Origin: Cellulomonas gilvus ATCC 13127 | GTDB lineage: Bacteria > Actinomycetota > Actinomycetes > Actinomycetales > Cellulomonadaceae | Direction of reading: 5' to 3' | DNA: 64,000 bases | NCBI RefSeq assembly: GCF_000218545.1 | Contig: NC_015671.1 | Location: forward strand, 1,178,001-1,242,000 | In this document: piece by piece, positions 43,617 to 52,518 of the stretch | Layout: each line of letters opens with the position of its first letter | How positions within the stretch are numbered: position 1 is the stretch's first letter | Translations under genes and position numbers: made by a program | Notes under the pieces: model-generated | The model's database searches: none | Told to the model about the DNA's origin: nothing | What the model saw: the letters and a program-made list of their open reading frames with translations, nothing else

Positions 43617-45641
43617 GTGGCACCCCAGCTGAGACGACAGGCCGAGCTCATGGCACGACGCGTGCTCGCCCGCATGCCCGCGGGCGTGGGCCCGACGCGC
43701 GTGCAGGACGCGGTGGACCGCGTGCACAGCGGACGCGTCCGCGCGCAGCTGCGCGCCGGACGGATCCCGGCCGTGAAGGGCCTGGGGCCGCAGGCCGCGC
43801 TCGTCGAGCAGCTCGGCGACGCGGGACGCCGGGCCGAGCAGCTGACCGCGCTCGACCGCCTGCTGGCCGCCCCGGCCTCGAGGGTCGCGGCGCGGCGCGA
43901 GCGCGTCGCCGAGCTGCTGGTCGAGGCGGGCGACCTCGAGCGCGCGCGGGCCTACGCCGACCGGCAGACCGCGTCGCGGCGGGCCGAGGCCGACCGTGCG
44001 GTCCAGGTGCTCGCGCGCGTGGCCGCCTGGCCCGCCGACGACGCGGCGCGCCAGGAGGAGCTGCTCGCCGACCTGCGCGGGGGACCCGACGCGCCGCAGC
44101 TGTTGACGAGCGTGCTCGTCGCGGTGGACCGGCCGGACCTGCTCGCGTCCGAGCTCGCCGCGCTCGCGCACCGCACCGACCTGCGCTGGCCCAGCGCGCA
44201 CACGCTCGCGCAGTCCGCGACGCACCAGATGTCGGACGGGCACCTCGCGGCGGCGCTGAGCCTCGCGGACCTCGCGGTGCGCGCCGGTGCGTCCGGCGGC
44301 GGGCTGACGCGCGTGCGCGTCGAGGCCGGTGACCGGCTCGCGCAGCTGGACCAGCCCTGGCGTGCACCCGAGCGGGCCGCGGTCCCGAGCGTCGAGACCC
44401 GTCCCGACGCGCTGCTCGCGGTGCTCTCGCAGTCGCTGCCGCTGCGGTCGGGCGGGTACGCGACACGGTCTCACGGCATCCTCACGGGTCTGGCCGGCCA
44501 GGGCTGGCACATCGAGGCGCTGACGCGGCTGGGCTTCCCGTACGACCGCTGGCCCGCGTCGGACACCCGGACGGTGCCGACGGTCGACGTCGTCGACGGC
44601 ATCCCGTACCACCGTGCGCTCGACGACCGGCGCCGCTACCCGCAGCACCCGTTCGCGACGTACACCGAGCAGCAGGCGGCGCACGTGACGCGTGCGATCG
44701 AGCGCCACCGGCCCGCGCTCGTGCAGGCCTCGTCGTTCTACTCGGCGGGCGCGGGCGCGGCCGTCGCAGCCCGGCGCGCGGGCCTGCCGTTCGTCTACGA
44801 GATGCGTGGGCTCGGCGACCTCATGGTCACCGCGAACCGGCCGCAGCTGCACGGCACGCAGGGCTGGCGCTACCTGGTCGAGATGGAGACCGCGGTGTGC
44901 CTCGCGGCCGATGGCGTGCTCACGCTCACCGGTGCGCTGCGCGAGGAGATGATCCGGCGCGGTGTGCCGGCCGAGCGCATCGGGGTGCTGCCGAACGGCG
45001 TGCACGCCGACCAGTTCGCGCCGCTCGAGCGGGACACCGAGCTCGCCGCGGAGCTGGGTGTCACGGACAAGGTCGTGCTCGGCTACGCGGGCACGCTCGT
45101 CGAGTACGAGGGGCTGGACCTGCTGCTCGGGGCGCTCGCCCGGATGCGGCGCCGCTCGGACGTCGCGCTCGTGATCGTGGGCGACGGGCCGGCCGAGGCC
45201 GCGCTGCGCACGCTGTCGTCGAGCCTCGGGCTCGACGACCAGGTGACGTTCGTCGGCCGCGTCCCGCACACGCAGGTGCCGCGCTACCTCTCGCTGACCG
45301 ACATCGCGCCGTTCCCGCGCCTGCCGCTCGACGTGTGCCGCCTGATCTCGCCCATGAAGCCGTTCGAGTCGATGGCCATGGGCCGGGCCGTGGTGTCCTC
45401 CGACGTCGCGGCGCTCGCCGAGATCGTCGACGACGGGCGCACGGGCCGCACGTTCACCGCGGGGGACGCGGGTGCGCTCGCGGACGTGCTCGACGAGCTC
45501 GTCGACGACGCCGCGCAGCGCGACCGGCTCGGCGCGGCCGCACGCGAGTGGGTGCGCGTCGAGCGGGACTGGTCGGTGCTCGCGGCCGGTGCGGACCGTG
45601 CCTACCGCGCGGTGCTCGCGGGGGAGCCGCTCGCGCCGTGA
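43617..45641 (+). CDS. GT-B family 4 glycosyltransferase with helical N-terminal domain (674 aa)
   Basis: An N-terminal helical, TPR-like region (about residues 20-250: repeated LVEAGDLERARAYADR-type helices) precedes a family 4 glycosyltransferase: LPLRSGGYATRSHGIL, LVQASSFYSAGAG, FVYEMRGLGDL, VLTLTGALREEMIRRG, VVLGYAGTLVEYEGLD, LVIVGDGPAEAAL and ISPMKPFESMAMGRAVVSSD. The layout matches the protein at 35004. The start is GTG 43617, preceded by AGAGAG. Located between the paralogous GT2 gene and the pyruvyltransferase-GT8 fusion, it most likely extends the same glycan. Confidence 0.83.
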   Translation: MAPQLRRQAELMARRVLARMPAGVGPTRVQDAVDRVHSGRVRAQLRAGRIPAVKGLGPQAALVEQLGDAGRRAEQLTALDRLLAAPASRVAARRERVAELLVEAGDLERARAYADRQTASRRAEADRAVQVLARVAAWPADDAARQEELLADLRGGPDAPQLLTSVLVAVDRPDLLASELAALAHRTDLRWPSAHTLAQSATHQMSDGHLAAALSLADLAVRAGASGGGLTRVRVEAGDRLAQLDQPWRAPERAAVPSVETRPDALLAVLSQSLPLRSGGYATRSHGILTGLAGQGWHIEALTRLGFPYDRWPASDTRTVPTVDVVDGIPYHRALDDRRRYPQHPFATYTEQQAAHVTRAIERHRPALVQASSFYSAGAGAAVAARRAGLPFVYEMRGLGDLMVTANRPQLHGTQGWRYLVEMETAVCLAADGVLTLTGALREEMIRRGVPAERIGVLPNGVHADQFAPLERDTELAAELGVTDKVVLGYAGTLVEYEGLDLLLGALARMRRRSDVALVIVGDGPAEAALRTLSSSLGLDDQVTFVGRVPHTQVPRYLSLTDIAPFPRLPLDVCRLISPMKPFESMAMGRAVVSSDVAALAEIVDDGRTGRTFTAGDAGALADVLDELVDDAAQRDRLGAAAREWVRVERDWSVLAAGADRAYRAVLAGEPLAP

Positions 45642-45714
45642 CGCGAGGCGCCCGACCGGTCGATCTCACACGTGTCCAGGGCCGTTCGGGCGCGGGATGC
45701 CCGGTCGGGTCCAC

Positions 45715-45720
45715 TATCGT
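45715..45720 (+). promoter_or_regulatory. Putative -10 box TATCGT
   Basis: TANNNT match in the 184-base gap before the fusion gene at 45826, giving a leader of about 100 bases. Confidence 0.45.
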
Positions 45721-45736
45721 CGGCACCGATCCCGAC

Positions 45737-45826
45737 GTGCGCCGCTGCCGCGCGCATGCGCGTCGTGCCCAGGGGAGGGCCATCCACGGCCTGCGCCCCG
45801 TCTGCTCGTCCGAGAGGAACCCCTGA
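45737..45826 (+). CDS. Possible 29-codon leader ORF overlapping the fusion gene start
   Basis: A GTG at 45737, close to the predicted transcription start, opens a 29-codon frame (VRRCRAHARRAQ and on) that ends in TGA sharing its A with the ATG at 45826 (TGATG). It is rich in Arg and has two Cys. No clear ribosome site precedes it and the main gene has its own GAGAGGA, so this may be chance. Confidence 0.25.
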   Translation: MRRCRAHARRAQGRAIHGLRPVCSSERNP

Positions 45827-48549
45827 TGGCCACGTCCCGGCCCGCGCCCGGTGCGCGCACGATCGTCCGGTCGGTGCTCGACCGCCTGCCCTTCGAGGTG
45901 AGCCGGCGTCGTCCGACCCGGTCGGCGAGCTCGCCGAGCGACGCGAGCGCGGCGCGTCTGGACCAGACGCGTGCCGAGCTGCGTCAGATGGTGCACGCCT
46001 ACCGCGGCCTGGTCGCGGCGAGCCAGGGCGTGCAGGCCTCCGACCTGGGCCCGGTGCCGCTCGCGGCACCCGACGCCTCGACGCGCCTGGCCAACCGTCG
46101 CGCGGTCCAGGCGCTGCGTCGCGACGCCGAGCTCGTGCGGGCGATCGAGCGGGGCTCGGACCTCCCGGAGGCTGCCGTCGCGTACGTGCGGGCGCTCCTC
46201 AAGCGCCCCGAGGCCGAGCACGCGCAGGTGCGCTCGTTCGCGCACGCGCTGCAGCGCGACGAGGCCACGGCCGTCGTCGGGCGGCTGTGCGAGGCGGTCG
46301 TCGCGAGCGCCAAGGGTCTCGAGGAGCTCGCGCGGACGCGGTTCGCCCAGGTCCCCGCCGAGCTGTGGGGCCGGCACGCGCTGGTCGAGCACGTCTCGGT
46401 CGCCGGGCGGCTGGGCGACGACGCGATGATCGACGACGCGGTCGCGGCGGCCCGCGTCCCGGGCGCGCCGGTGCACGGCGTGCTGCACGTGGCCGAGGTG
46501 TGCCTGGCCACCGGGCGGCTCGACGTCGCGCGCGAGCTGCTCGACGTCGTGGCCGCGCACGAGGTCGGCGACGAGGAGGTCGACCGCCGCGTGCGCTGGC
46601 TGCGGCCGTGGCTCGCGACGGTCGCGACCCCGGAGCCGTCGCCCGAAGGCGTGATCGCGCTCGGTGTCATCGACTACAAGCAGCCCGACCTGCGCAACAC
46701 GTCCAGCAACCTGGGCGACTACGTGCAGACCGCCGCCGCGTTCGGCCACTGGCTGCGCCACAGCAACCTGACGATCACCGGTGACGAGCCCGACCTGGTC
46801 GACGCCGTCACGCAGATGCACGGCCGCGTGCGTGCGGACCTGCGCCTGGACACCCCGGCGCGCACGGTGCGCCTGGTCCGGGTGGACCGCGACGCCTCGC
46901 ACCACAACCCGATCCCCGACGCGACGTGGACGATCGCGTTCGGCTGGTACATGCACGGGCAGTTCGGCACGGGCTACGACTTCCCGTTCCACGAGAACGT
47001 CCGCCCGATCTTCGTCTCGTTCCACTGCAACCGGCGCGACATGCTCACGCCCGAGGCCGTCGAGTACCTCAAGGCGCACGGCCCGATCGGCTGCCGCGAC
47101 TGGAACACCGTCTACCTGCTGCTGAGCATGGGCGTGCCCGCGTTCTTCTCGGGCTGCCTGACCACGACGATCGACGCCTACTACGAGCCGGTCACGGCCC
47201 CGCCGGCGGCGTCGCGTCCGCCCGTCTGGGTCGACGTGCCGGCACCCGCGGGCGGTGCGTACATCACGCAGGCGAGCGACGACGTGCGCTGGACCGCGGC
47301 GGGCCCGAACCTGATCGATGCGCTCGACCTGCTCGAGCGCTACCGCAGCGAGTTCGGCACCGTCGTGACGTCGCGCCTGCACTGCTTCCTGCCGGCGTGG
47401 GCGATCGGCGCCGACGTCGACTTCCAGCCGCACAACCGCGCCGACGTGCGGTTCGCGGGTCTGCTCGACGCCGACGAGGACGGCCGCAAGGCCATCCAGT
47501 CGCGCATCCGCCGGCTGCTCGAGGCCGTGACCACGCGCATCCTCGCGGGCGACGACGAGGCGACGGTCCGCGCGGCGTGGGCCGAGCTGTGCGCGCCCGA
47601 GATCGAGATCGCGCGCGCCCGGCTGGCCGAGCCCGCCGCGGCGCACGCGCTGTCGTTCGACCTGGCCGCGGCGTGCGCCACGGTCCGCTCGGAGCAGCGC
47701 GACGTCCCCGCGAGCGCACCGCGCGACGGCGAGGTCGTCGACCTCGCGCTCGCGCTGGACGGCAACCTCAAGGAGGAGTTCGCGGTCGTCGTGACCGGGC
47801 TCGTCGAGGGCACGCAGGCGCCGCTGCGCCTGTGGGTGCTGTGCCGCGACCACGACCAGGAGGACTTCGACCGCGTCGCGCGGCAGTTCCCCGAGGTGCA
47901 CGTGACGTGGCTGCCGTGCGACCACGTCGACTACGGGCCGGTCCTGGGCATGCTGCGGCACATCACGGTCGCGACCATGGACCGCCTGCTCCTGCCGGAC
48001 CTGCTGCCCGAGCTCACGCGCATCACGTACGTCGACATCGACACGCTGCCGATCGGCGACGTCGCGCAGCTCGCGGCGTGGGACCTCGCGGGTGCGCCCC
48101 TGGCGGCCCGTGACGCGGTGGCTCGCGGCGCGTCGTCGGGCTTCGGCAACCTGCACTCGACCGCGCGGCGCCTGCGCACGTCGCCGACGGCCGCGAACGA
48201 GCTGCTGCGGCTGGCCTACCAGCGGCACGCGTTCGACTTCGACGCGTTCAACGCGGGGATCCTGGTGCTCGACCTCGAGCGCATGCGGGCCGACGACTTC
48301 GGCCCGACGTTCCTGCCGTGGGTCGAGCAGTTCGGGATGAACGACCAGGAGCTGCTCAACGCGTACGCGGGCGCCGACCGCGCGGTGCTGCCCGGCAGCT
48401 GGAACGCGCTGCCGACGCAGGAGGTCCTGACCGACCCGCAGCTGATCCACTGGGCCGGCTGGCTCAAGCCGTGGCGCGCGGAGTACGTCGCGCACCAGGA
48501 CCTGTGGCTGGCCGCGCGCGAGCGCACGCGGGCCCGTCTGGCGGACTGA
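45826..48549 (+). CDS. Pyruvyltransferase-like / GT8 glycosyltransferase fusion (907 aa)
   Basis: Three parts are visible. Residues 1-270 are helical and repeat-like. Residues about 275-585 resemble a polysaccharide pyruvyltransferase: VIDYKQPDLRNTSSNLGDYVQT, PIGCRDWNTVYLL, FFSGCLTTT and VVTSRLHCFLPAWAIG, where the RLH element matches the family. Residues about 635-895 are a family 8 glycosyltransferase with LALALDGNLKEEFAVVV, the DxD at D737-D739 (YVDIDTLPIGD), FNAGILVLDLERMR, DQELLNAY and the closing HWAGWLKPW. One protein may thus add a sugar and a pyruvyl group. ATG 45826 follows GAGAGGA. Confidence 0.83.
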   Translation: MATSRPAPGARTIVRSVLDRLPFEVSRRRPTRSASSPSDASAARLDQTRAELRQMVHAYRGLVAASQGVQASDLGPVPLAAPDASTRLANRRAVQALRRDAELVRAIERGSDLPEAAVAYVRALLKRPEAEHAQVRSFAHALQRDEATAVVGRLCEAVVASAKGLEELARTRFAQVPAELWGRHALVEHVSVAGRLGDDAMIDDAVAAARVPGAPVHGVLHVAEVCLATGRLDVARELLDVVAAHEVGDEEVDRRVRWLRPWLATVATPEPSPEGVIALGVIDYKQPDLRNTSSNLGDYVQTAAAFGHWLRHSNLTITGDEPDLVDAVTQMHGRVRADLRLDTPARTVRLVRVDRDASHHNPIPDATWTIAFGWYMHGQFGTGYDFPFHENVRPIFVSFHCNRRDMLTPEAVEYLKAHGPIGCRDWNTVYLLLSMGVPAFFSGCLTTTIDAYYEPVTAPPAASRPPVWVDVPAPAGGAYITQASDDVRWTAAGPNLIDALDLLERYRSEFGTVVTSRLHCFLPAWAIGADVDFQPHNRADVRFAGLLDADEDGRKAIQSRIRRLLEAVTTRILAGDDEATVRAAWAELCAPEIEIARARLAEPAAAHALSFDLAAACATVRSEQRDVPASAPRDGEVVDLALALDGNLKEEFAVVVTGLVEGTQAPLRLWVLCRDHDQEDFDRVARQFPEVHVTWLPCDHVDYGPVLGMLRHITVATMDRLLLPDLLPELTRITYVDIDTLPIGDVAQLAAWDLAGAPLAARDAVARGASSGFGNLHSTARRLRTSPTAANELLRLAYQRHAFDFDAFNAGILVLDLERMRADDFGPTFLPWVEQFGMNDQELLNAYAGADRAVLPGSWNALPTQEVLTDPQLIHWAGWLKPWRAEYVAHQDLWLAARERTRARLAD

Positions 48550-48571
48550 ACCGCCCCCGGAACCGTCCCCG

Positions 48572-48603
48572 ACGGCGCGCCCCGGCCCCCCGGGGCGTGC
48601 CGT
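48572..48603 (+). terminator. Hairpin terminator after the fusion gene
   Basis: Fourteen-base arms (48572-48585 and 48590-48603) pair with one G-U and a CCCC loop, 22 bases after the stop at 48549. The next promoter begins ten bases later. Confidence 0.7.
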
Positions 48604-48612
48604 CACGCGTGT

Positions 48613-48618
48613 CACACT
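48613..48618 (+). promoter_or_regulatory. Putative -10 box CACACT, leaderless
   Basis: It ends seven bases before ATG 48626, the same spacing as the TANNNT leaderless promoters in this window, but the first base is C rather than T. Confidence 0.4.
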
Positions 48619-48625
48619 GGTGGAC

Positions 48626-50467
48626 ATGCGCCCCAGGATCAGCGCCCTCGTCGCGCTCGTGACCCTCGTCCTCGCCGGGTTCGCGGCACCCGCCGCGGCG
48701 GCCACGACGACGGGCGTCTACGCCTCGGCGGTCGCCACGACGACCGCGGGCGCCCGCGTCCCCGTCGCGGTGAGCTGGGTCAGCAAGGACGCGCCCGTGA
48801 CGGGCCGCGCCAACCTGCAGAAGCGGTCGGGCTCGTCGTGGGTGCACGTGCGGCAGTTCGCCGTCGTCGACGGGGTCGCCCGGACCTGGGTGGACCCGAG
48901 CGTCACGACGACGTACCGGATCCGTGCGAGCTCGGCCAGCGCGCCCTCGGGGACGGTGACGACGGGCGCCGCGGGCACCAGCCGGTCGGTCACGGTCACG
49001 GTCGTGACGTCGGCCCTCAAGGCCGGTGCCCCGCACCTGGCGCAGACCTCGGCGGTGCTGGACGGCACGCGCGCCCCGCTCACGGTCGCGTGGACGTACC
49101 GCGGTGCGAAGGTCACGGGCGCGGTGAACCTGCAGCGCAGCTCGGGCTCGGGCTGGGTCCACGTGCGGCGGGTCTCGGTGGTCGACGGCGTCGCGTCCGT
49201 CACGGGGACGGCCACGGGCACGTCGCTGTTCCGGCTGCGCGCCGTGTCGAGCGACGTCCCGGGTCTGGTGACCGCCCACCCGTACGGCACCAGCGAGGAG
49301 GTGCGGCTCGTCCCGGGCGGTGCCGTGGCCCCCGCGAGCTTCACGGTGGTCGGCGCGGGCTACGGGCACGGCGTGGGCATGTCGCAGTACGGCGCGTACG
49401 GGATGGCGCTCGACGGCGCGGGGCCCACCACGATCCTGCAGCACTACTACACCGGCGCGACGCTGGCGCGGACGGCCACGAAGCAGCTGGTGCGGGTGCA
49501 GGTGCGCACGGGGACGTCGGCGACCACGATCACGTCCGCCTCCGGCAAGGCGCGCATCCGGGTCAACGGCACGGTCGCGACCGAGGTCGCCGCGGGGACG
49601 CCCGTCACGATCGCGCCCGTCTCAGGCAAGCTGCGGGTCACGGTCGGTGCGCGGACGTGGACCACGAGCTCCACGACGAGCCGGGTGCACGTCGAGTGGC
49701 AGAACACGCGCTACTGGACGGGCTCGACCAGCGCGGACGTCACGGTCAAGGTCAGCGGCGCGGACGCCGACGCCTACCGCTGGGGCCGGCTCGAGGTGAG
49801 CAACCTGAGCGGCAGCGTGAACGTCGTCGACGTGGTGCAGCTCGGGGACGAGTACCTGTACGGGCTCGCGGAGGTGCCGTCCTCCTGGCCCGCCAACGCG
49901 CTGCGTGCCCAGGTGGTCGCCGCACGGTCCTACGCGTGGGCGGACCTGGGCTCCGTGAGCTCGGGCTGCGACTGCCACCTGTACGACGACACGCGTGACC
50001 AGGTCTTCCGCGGCTGGGACAAGGTCGCCGAGCCGTACTACGGCGCGCGCTGGAAGTCCGCGGTGGACGCGACGATCTCGGCCGAGGGGTCGAGCGTCCT
50101 CACCACCGCCGGGGGCACGCGCATCAAGGCGTTCTTCTTCTCGTCGTCCGGCGGGCGCACCGAGAACAGCGAGGACGTCTGGTCCGCGGCGCTGCCGTAC
50201 GCGCGCAGCGTCGACGACCGGTGGAGCAAGGACCCGGACGTCAACCCCAACTGGCGGTGGACCGCGACCGTGAGCCAGGCGTCGATGCGTTCGGCGTTCG
50301 GGCTGCCCGACGTCGCCACGGTCGCCGTGGTCTCCCGGACGGCCGGTGGTTCGGCGGACGTGGTGCGCGCGACCTCCACGTCGGGGGCGACCGCGTCGAT
50401 GAGCGGGCAGTCGTTCCGGAGCCGGTTCGGTCTCCGGGGTGCGTGGATCTCGTCCGTCAGCGGCTGA
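48626..50467 (+). CDS. Secreted SpoIID/LytB-domain protein (613 aa)
   Basis: The signal peptide ALVALVTLVLAGFAAPAAA ends near residue 25. Two beta-sandwich repeats follow (about 35-125 and 135-225), each with VNLQ/NLQ..SGS.WVHVR..VVDGV. GHGVGMSQYGA lies at 247-257, and the SpoIID domain proper at about 390-560 (VVDVVQLGDEYLYGLAEVPSSW, LRAQVVAARSYA, SSGGRTENSEDVW). In endospore formers SpoIID is a peptidoglycan lytic transglycosylase; here a role in wall remodelling is likely. GTG 48620 is an alternative start. It is convergent with the amidase-type gene that shares the repeats. Confidence 0.87.
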   Translation: MRPRISALVALVTLVLAGFAAPAAAATTTGVYASAVATTTAGARVPVAVSWVSKDAPVTGRANLQKRSGSSWVHVRQFAVVDGVARTWVDPSVTTTYRIRASSASAPSGTVTTGAAGTSRSVTVTVVTSALKAGAPHLAQTSAVLDGTRAPLTVAWTYRGAKVTGAVNLQRSSGSGWVHVRRVSVVDGVASVTGTATGTSLFRLRAVSSDVPGLVTAHPYGTSEEVRLVPGGAVAPASFTVVGAGYGHGVGMSQYGAYGMALDGAGPTTILQHYYTGATLARTATKQLVRVQVRTGTSATTITSASGKARIRVNGTVATEVAAGTPVTIAPVSGKLRVTVGARTWTTSSTTSRVHVEWQNTRYWTGSTSADVTVKVSGADADAYRWGRLEVSNLSGSVNVVDVVQLGDEYLYGLAEVPSSWPANALRAQVVAARSYAWADLGSVSSGCDCHLYDDTRDQVFRGWDKVAEPYYGARWKSAVDATISAEGSSVLTTAGGTRIKAFFFSSSGGRTENSEDVWSAALPYARSVDDRWSKDPDVNPNWRWTATVSQASMRSAFGLPDVATVAVVSRTAGGSADVVRATSTSGATASMSGQSFRSRFGLRGAWISSVSG

Positions 50468-50500
50468 CGTCCGGCCCCGCCACCCGGGCCGGGCGGCCCG

Positions 50501-52420
50501 TCAGCGGCCGACGAACGGCGCCGAGTCGCGCGGGTACGCGGTCACCGCGTACGTGTTCGACGTGCCGAGCGGATCGGTGAGCGGAACCCCGGGCGGCGTG
50601 CTGGCGCGCGAGGCCCGCAGCCGGTAGGAGTTGGACGCGCCAGGGGTCAGCGTCGTGGTCGCCGTGCCGTCCTGCACCGTGATCTGGCGGACGTGCACCC
50701 AGGACGAGCCCGAGCGGCGCTGCAGGTTGACCGCGCCGTCGACCGGGCCGCCCGCCCACCAGCGGATGGTGAGCGAGGCCTTGTCGCCGATGCGCAGCAC
50801 GGCCGGTCCGTCCAGCTCGAGCGAGGGCGGCGTGCGGGCGACGGTCGTCGTGAGCGTGTTGGACGTCCCGGCGGTGCCCGAGGTCGCGACGTTGACGGGC
50901 AGCGTCGCCGACGACGCCCGCAGCCGGAAGGAGCGCGTCGCCGACGGCGTGACCCACGTCGAGACGACGCCGTCCACCACGGTCAGCTGCCGGACGTGCT
51001 CCCAGGTGCGGCCGGTCCAGCGCTGCAGGTTGACCTTGCCGTCCACGGGGACGTCACCGCGCGCCCACTGGGCCGTGACGAGCGAGCGCTCGCCCGCGCC
51101 CGAGACCGCGGGGCCGTCGAGCGTGAGCCGCGCGGGCACGGCCGCCATGCGTCGCTCGACGCCCGAGCGGATGGTGCCGATCCGGTCGTACAGCCGCTGG
51201 CCCGGGCAGGCCGTCGCCTTGGCGTCGCGGTGACCGGAGATCGTGCGCTGGTCACGTGAGCCGGGGTAGGTGTAGTCCGTCGTCCCCTGCGGGTCCCACA
51301 CGCCCGCGAGGCCGAGCTTCCACGCGAACAGGCTCGAGTACGCGTCGAGCACGGCCTGCGACGGCGTCACGCTGGTGAAGTCGCCGATCGCGGACATCGC
51401 GAACGACGACGAGTTGTAGTACTTCGTGTGCGCGCCCACCACGGGCTTGTCGATGCCCCCGTACGCGCCCTCCCAGACGCGCCCGAACCGGTCGACGAGG
51501 AAGTTGTAGCCGATGTCGTCCCAGCCGCGGCTCAGCACGTGGTAGCGGTAGATCGACCGGATGATCGCGGGGACCTCCGAGGCCGCGTACCCGTTCGCGC
51601 TCGCGGTGTGGTGCACGAACGCACCCTTGATCTGGCCGTACCAGATGTCCTCGCCGTAGTTGCCGCGCAGCTTCTCGTCGGCACCCCACGCGGCGCGCGA
51701 GAGGATCGTCGGCTGCGTGGGGACCAGACGCGTCGGCTGCGTGACCGCGTCGGCGGCGGCGTCCGTAGGGGTGGCGGGCGTGGCCGGGGCCGCGGCGAGC
51801 GTCGTCGCCGCGGAGGGCGCGGGTGCGGTGCCCGGGTCGATCGTCTCCAGGCGCAGCCCCGCGGGCAGCTCGTCGGCGGACCGCACGCGCACCTGGACGG
51901 CATCCGCGGCCGCGGTGACGTACGGCGCGGTGCCCGCGCGGCGCGCGGTCGTGCGCGCGCCGGGGTCCGGCGCGTGGTCGTCGTCGGACGCGAGCTCGGT
52001 CCACGCGGACCAGCCCGTCGCGGTGCGGACGCGGATCGTGACGTCGACCGAGGCCTTCTGACCCGCGGGCCACGTGACCGCGGCCAGGTGGAACGGGCCG
52101 CCCGTGCTGGTGCGCGTCACCTCGTGCACGTCCGGTGCGGCGGGCGTCAGCGCGAGCGTGCGCGTGCGTGCGGGGCGCGGCGCGGCCGCCGGCTCGGCGA
52201 CGAACCCCGGCACGGCGCCGGCCGGGTCGCCCGTGGCGCCGGACCCGGGCTGTGCGGCCCCGGCGGCCGGCGCCGCGGTGACGGTGGGCGCGGCCACCGC
52301 GGGGGACGGCGCGACCAGCGCGGTCGCCAGGACGGCGGCCGGCAGGGCGGCCACCCATGCACGCCGCACGCGGGTCCTCGTGCGGCCGGGGAGCGGGGGG
52401 CGTGCGGTCGTGGGGGTCAT
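50501..52420 (-). CDS. Secreted PGRP/amidase-domain protein with beta repeats (639 aa)
   Basis: A signal peptide (VAALPAAVLATALVAPSPAVA) precedes a strand-rich N-terminal domain of about 200 residues. A PGRP/N-acetylmuramoyl-L-alanine amidase domain follows, with zinc-ligand His in AFVHHTAS (near residue 270), FLVDRFGRVWEGAYGG, and HRDAKATACPG (near 395). Two C-terminal repeats of about 95 residues (KVNLQRWTGRTWEHVRQLTVVDG; AVNLQRRSGSSWVHVRQ) match those in the neighbouring SpoIID-type protein. It probably cleaves or recognises peptidoglycan. ATG 52420 has AGGTGG upstream; GTG 52429 is an alternative. Confidence 0.87.
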   Translation of the reverse strand: MTPTTARPPLPGRTRTRVRRAWVAALPAAVLATALVAPSPAVAAPTVTAAPAAGAAQPGSGATGDPAGAVPGFVAEPAAAPRPARTRTLALTPAAPDVHEVTRTSTGGPFHLAAVTWPAGQKASVDVTIRVRTATGWSAWTELASDDDHAPDPGARTTARRAGTAPYVTAAADAVQVRVRSADELPAGLRLETIDPGTAPAPSAATTLAAAPATPATPTDAAADAVTQPTRLVPTQPTILSRAAWGADEKLRGNYGEDIWYGQIKGAFVHHTASANGYAASEVPAIIRSIYRYHVLSRGWDDIGYNFLVDRFGRVWEGAYGGIDKPVVGAHTKYYNSSSFAMSAIGDFTSVTPSQAVLDAYSSLFAWKLGLAGVWDPQGTTDYTYPGSRDQRTISGHRDAKATACPGQRLYDRIGTIRSGVERRMAAVPARLTLDGPAVSGAGERSLVTAQWARGDVPVDGKVNLQRWTGRTWEHVRQLTVVDGVVSTWVTPSATRSFRLRASSATLPVNVATSGTAGTSNTLTTTVARTPPSLELDGPAVLRIGDKASLTIRWWAGGPVDGAVNLQRRSGSSWVHVRQITVQDGTATTTLTPGASNSYRLRASRASTPPGVPLTDPLGTSNTYAVTAYPRDSAPFVGR

Positions 52421-52518
52421 GCGGGCCACCTCGTGGAGCGGGTCGGGACCCCGACAGTGTCACCCGCGCACGGGCCGTCGGCGCTCCGCGGCCCCGGCGT
52501 GTTCGCGCGGGCGCGCCG

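Noticed and set aside
39716-43675. Antisense open frame of 1319 codons opposite the acyltransferase and glycosyltransferases
   Set aside because: Its protein is dominated by Arg, His and Gly with no domain sense, while the opposite strand has clear family motifs throughout. Such long shadow frames are expected at this GC content.
50468-50500. Terminator between the convergent SpoIID-type and amidase-type genes
   Set aside because: GC-rich inverted stretches exist but none forms a stem with a reasonable loop; not listed as a feature.
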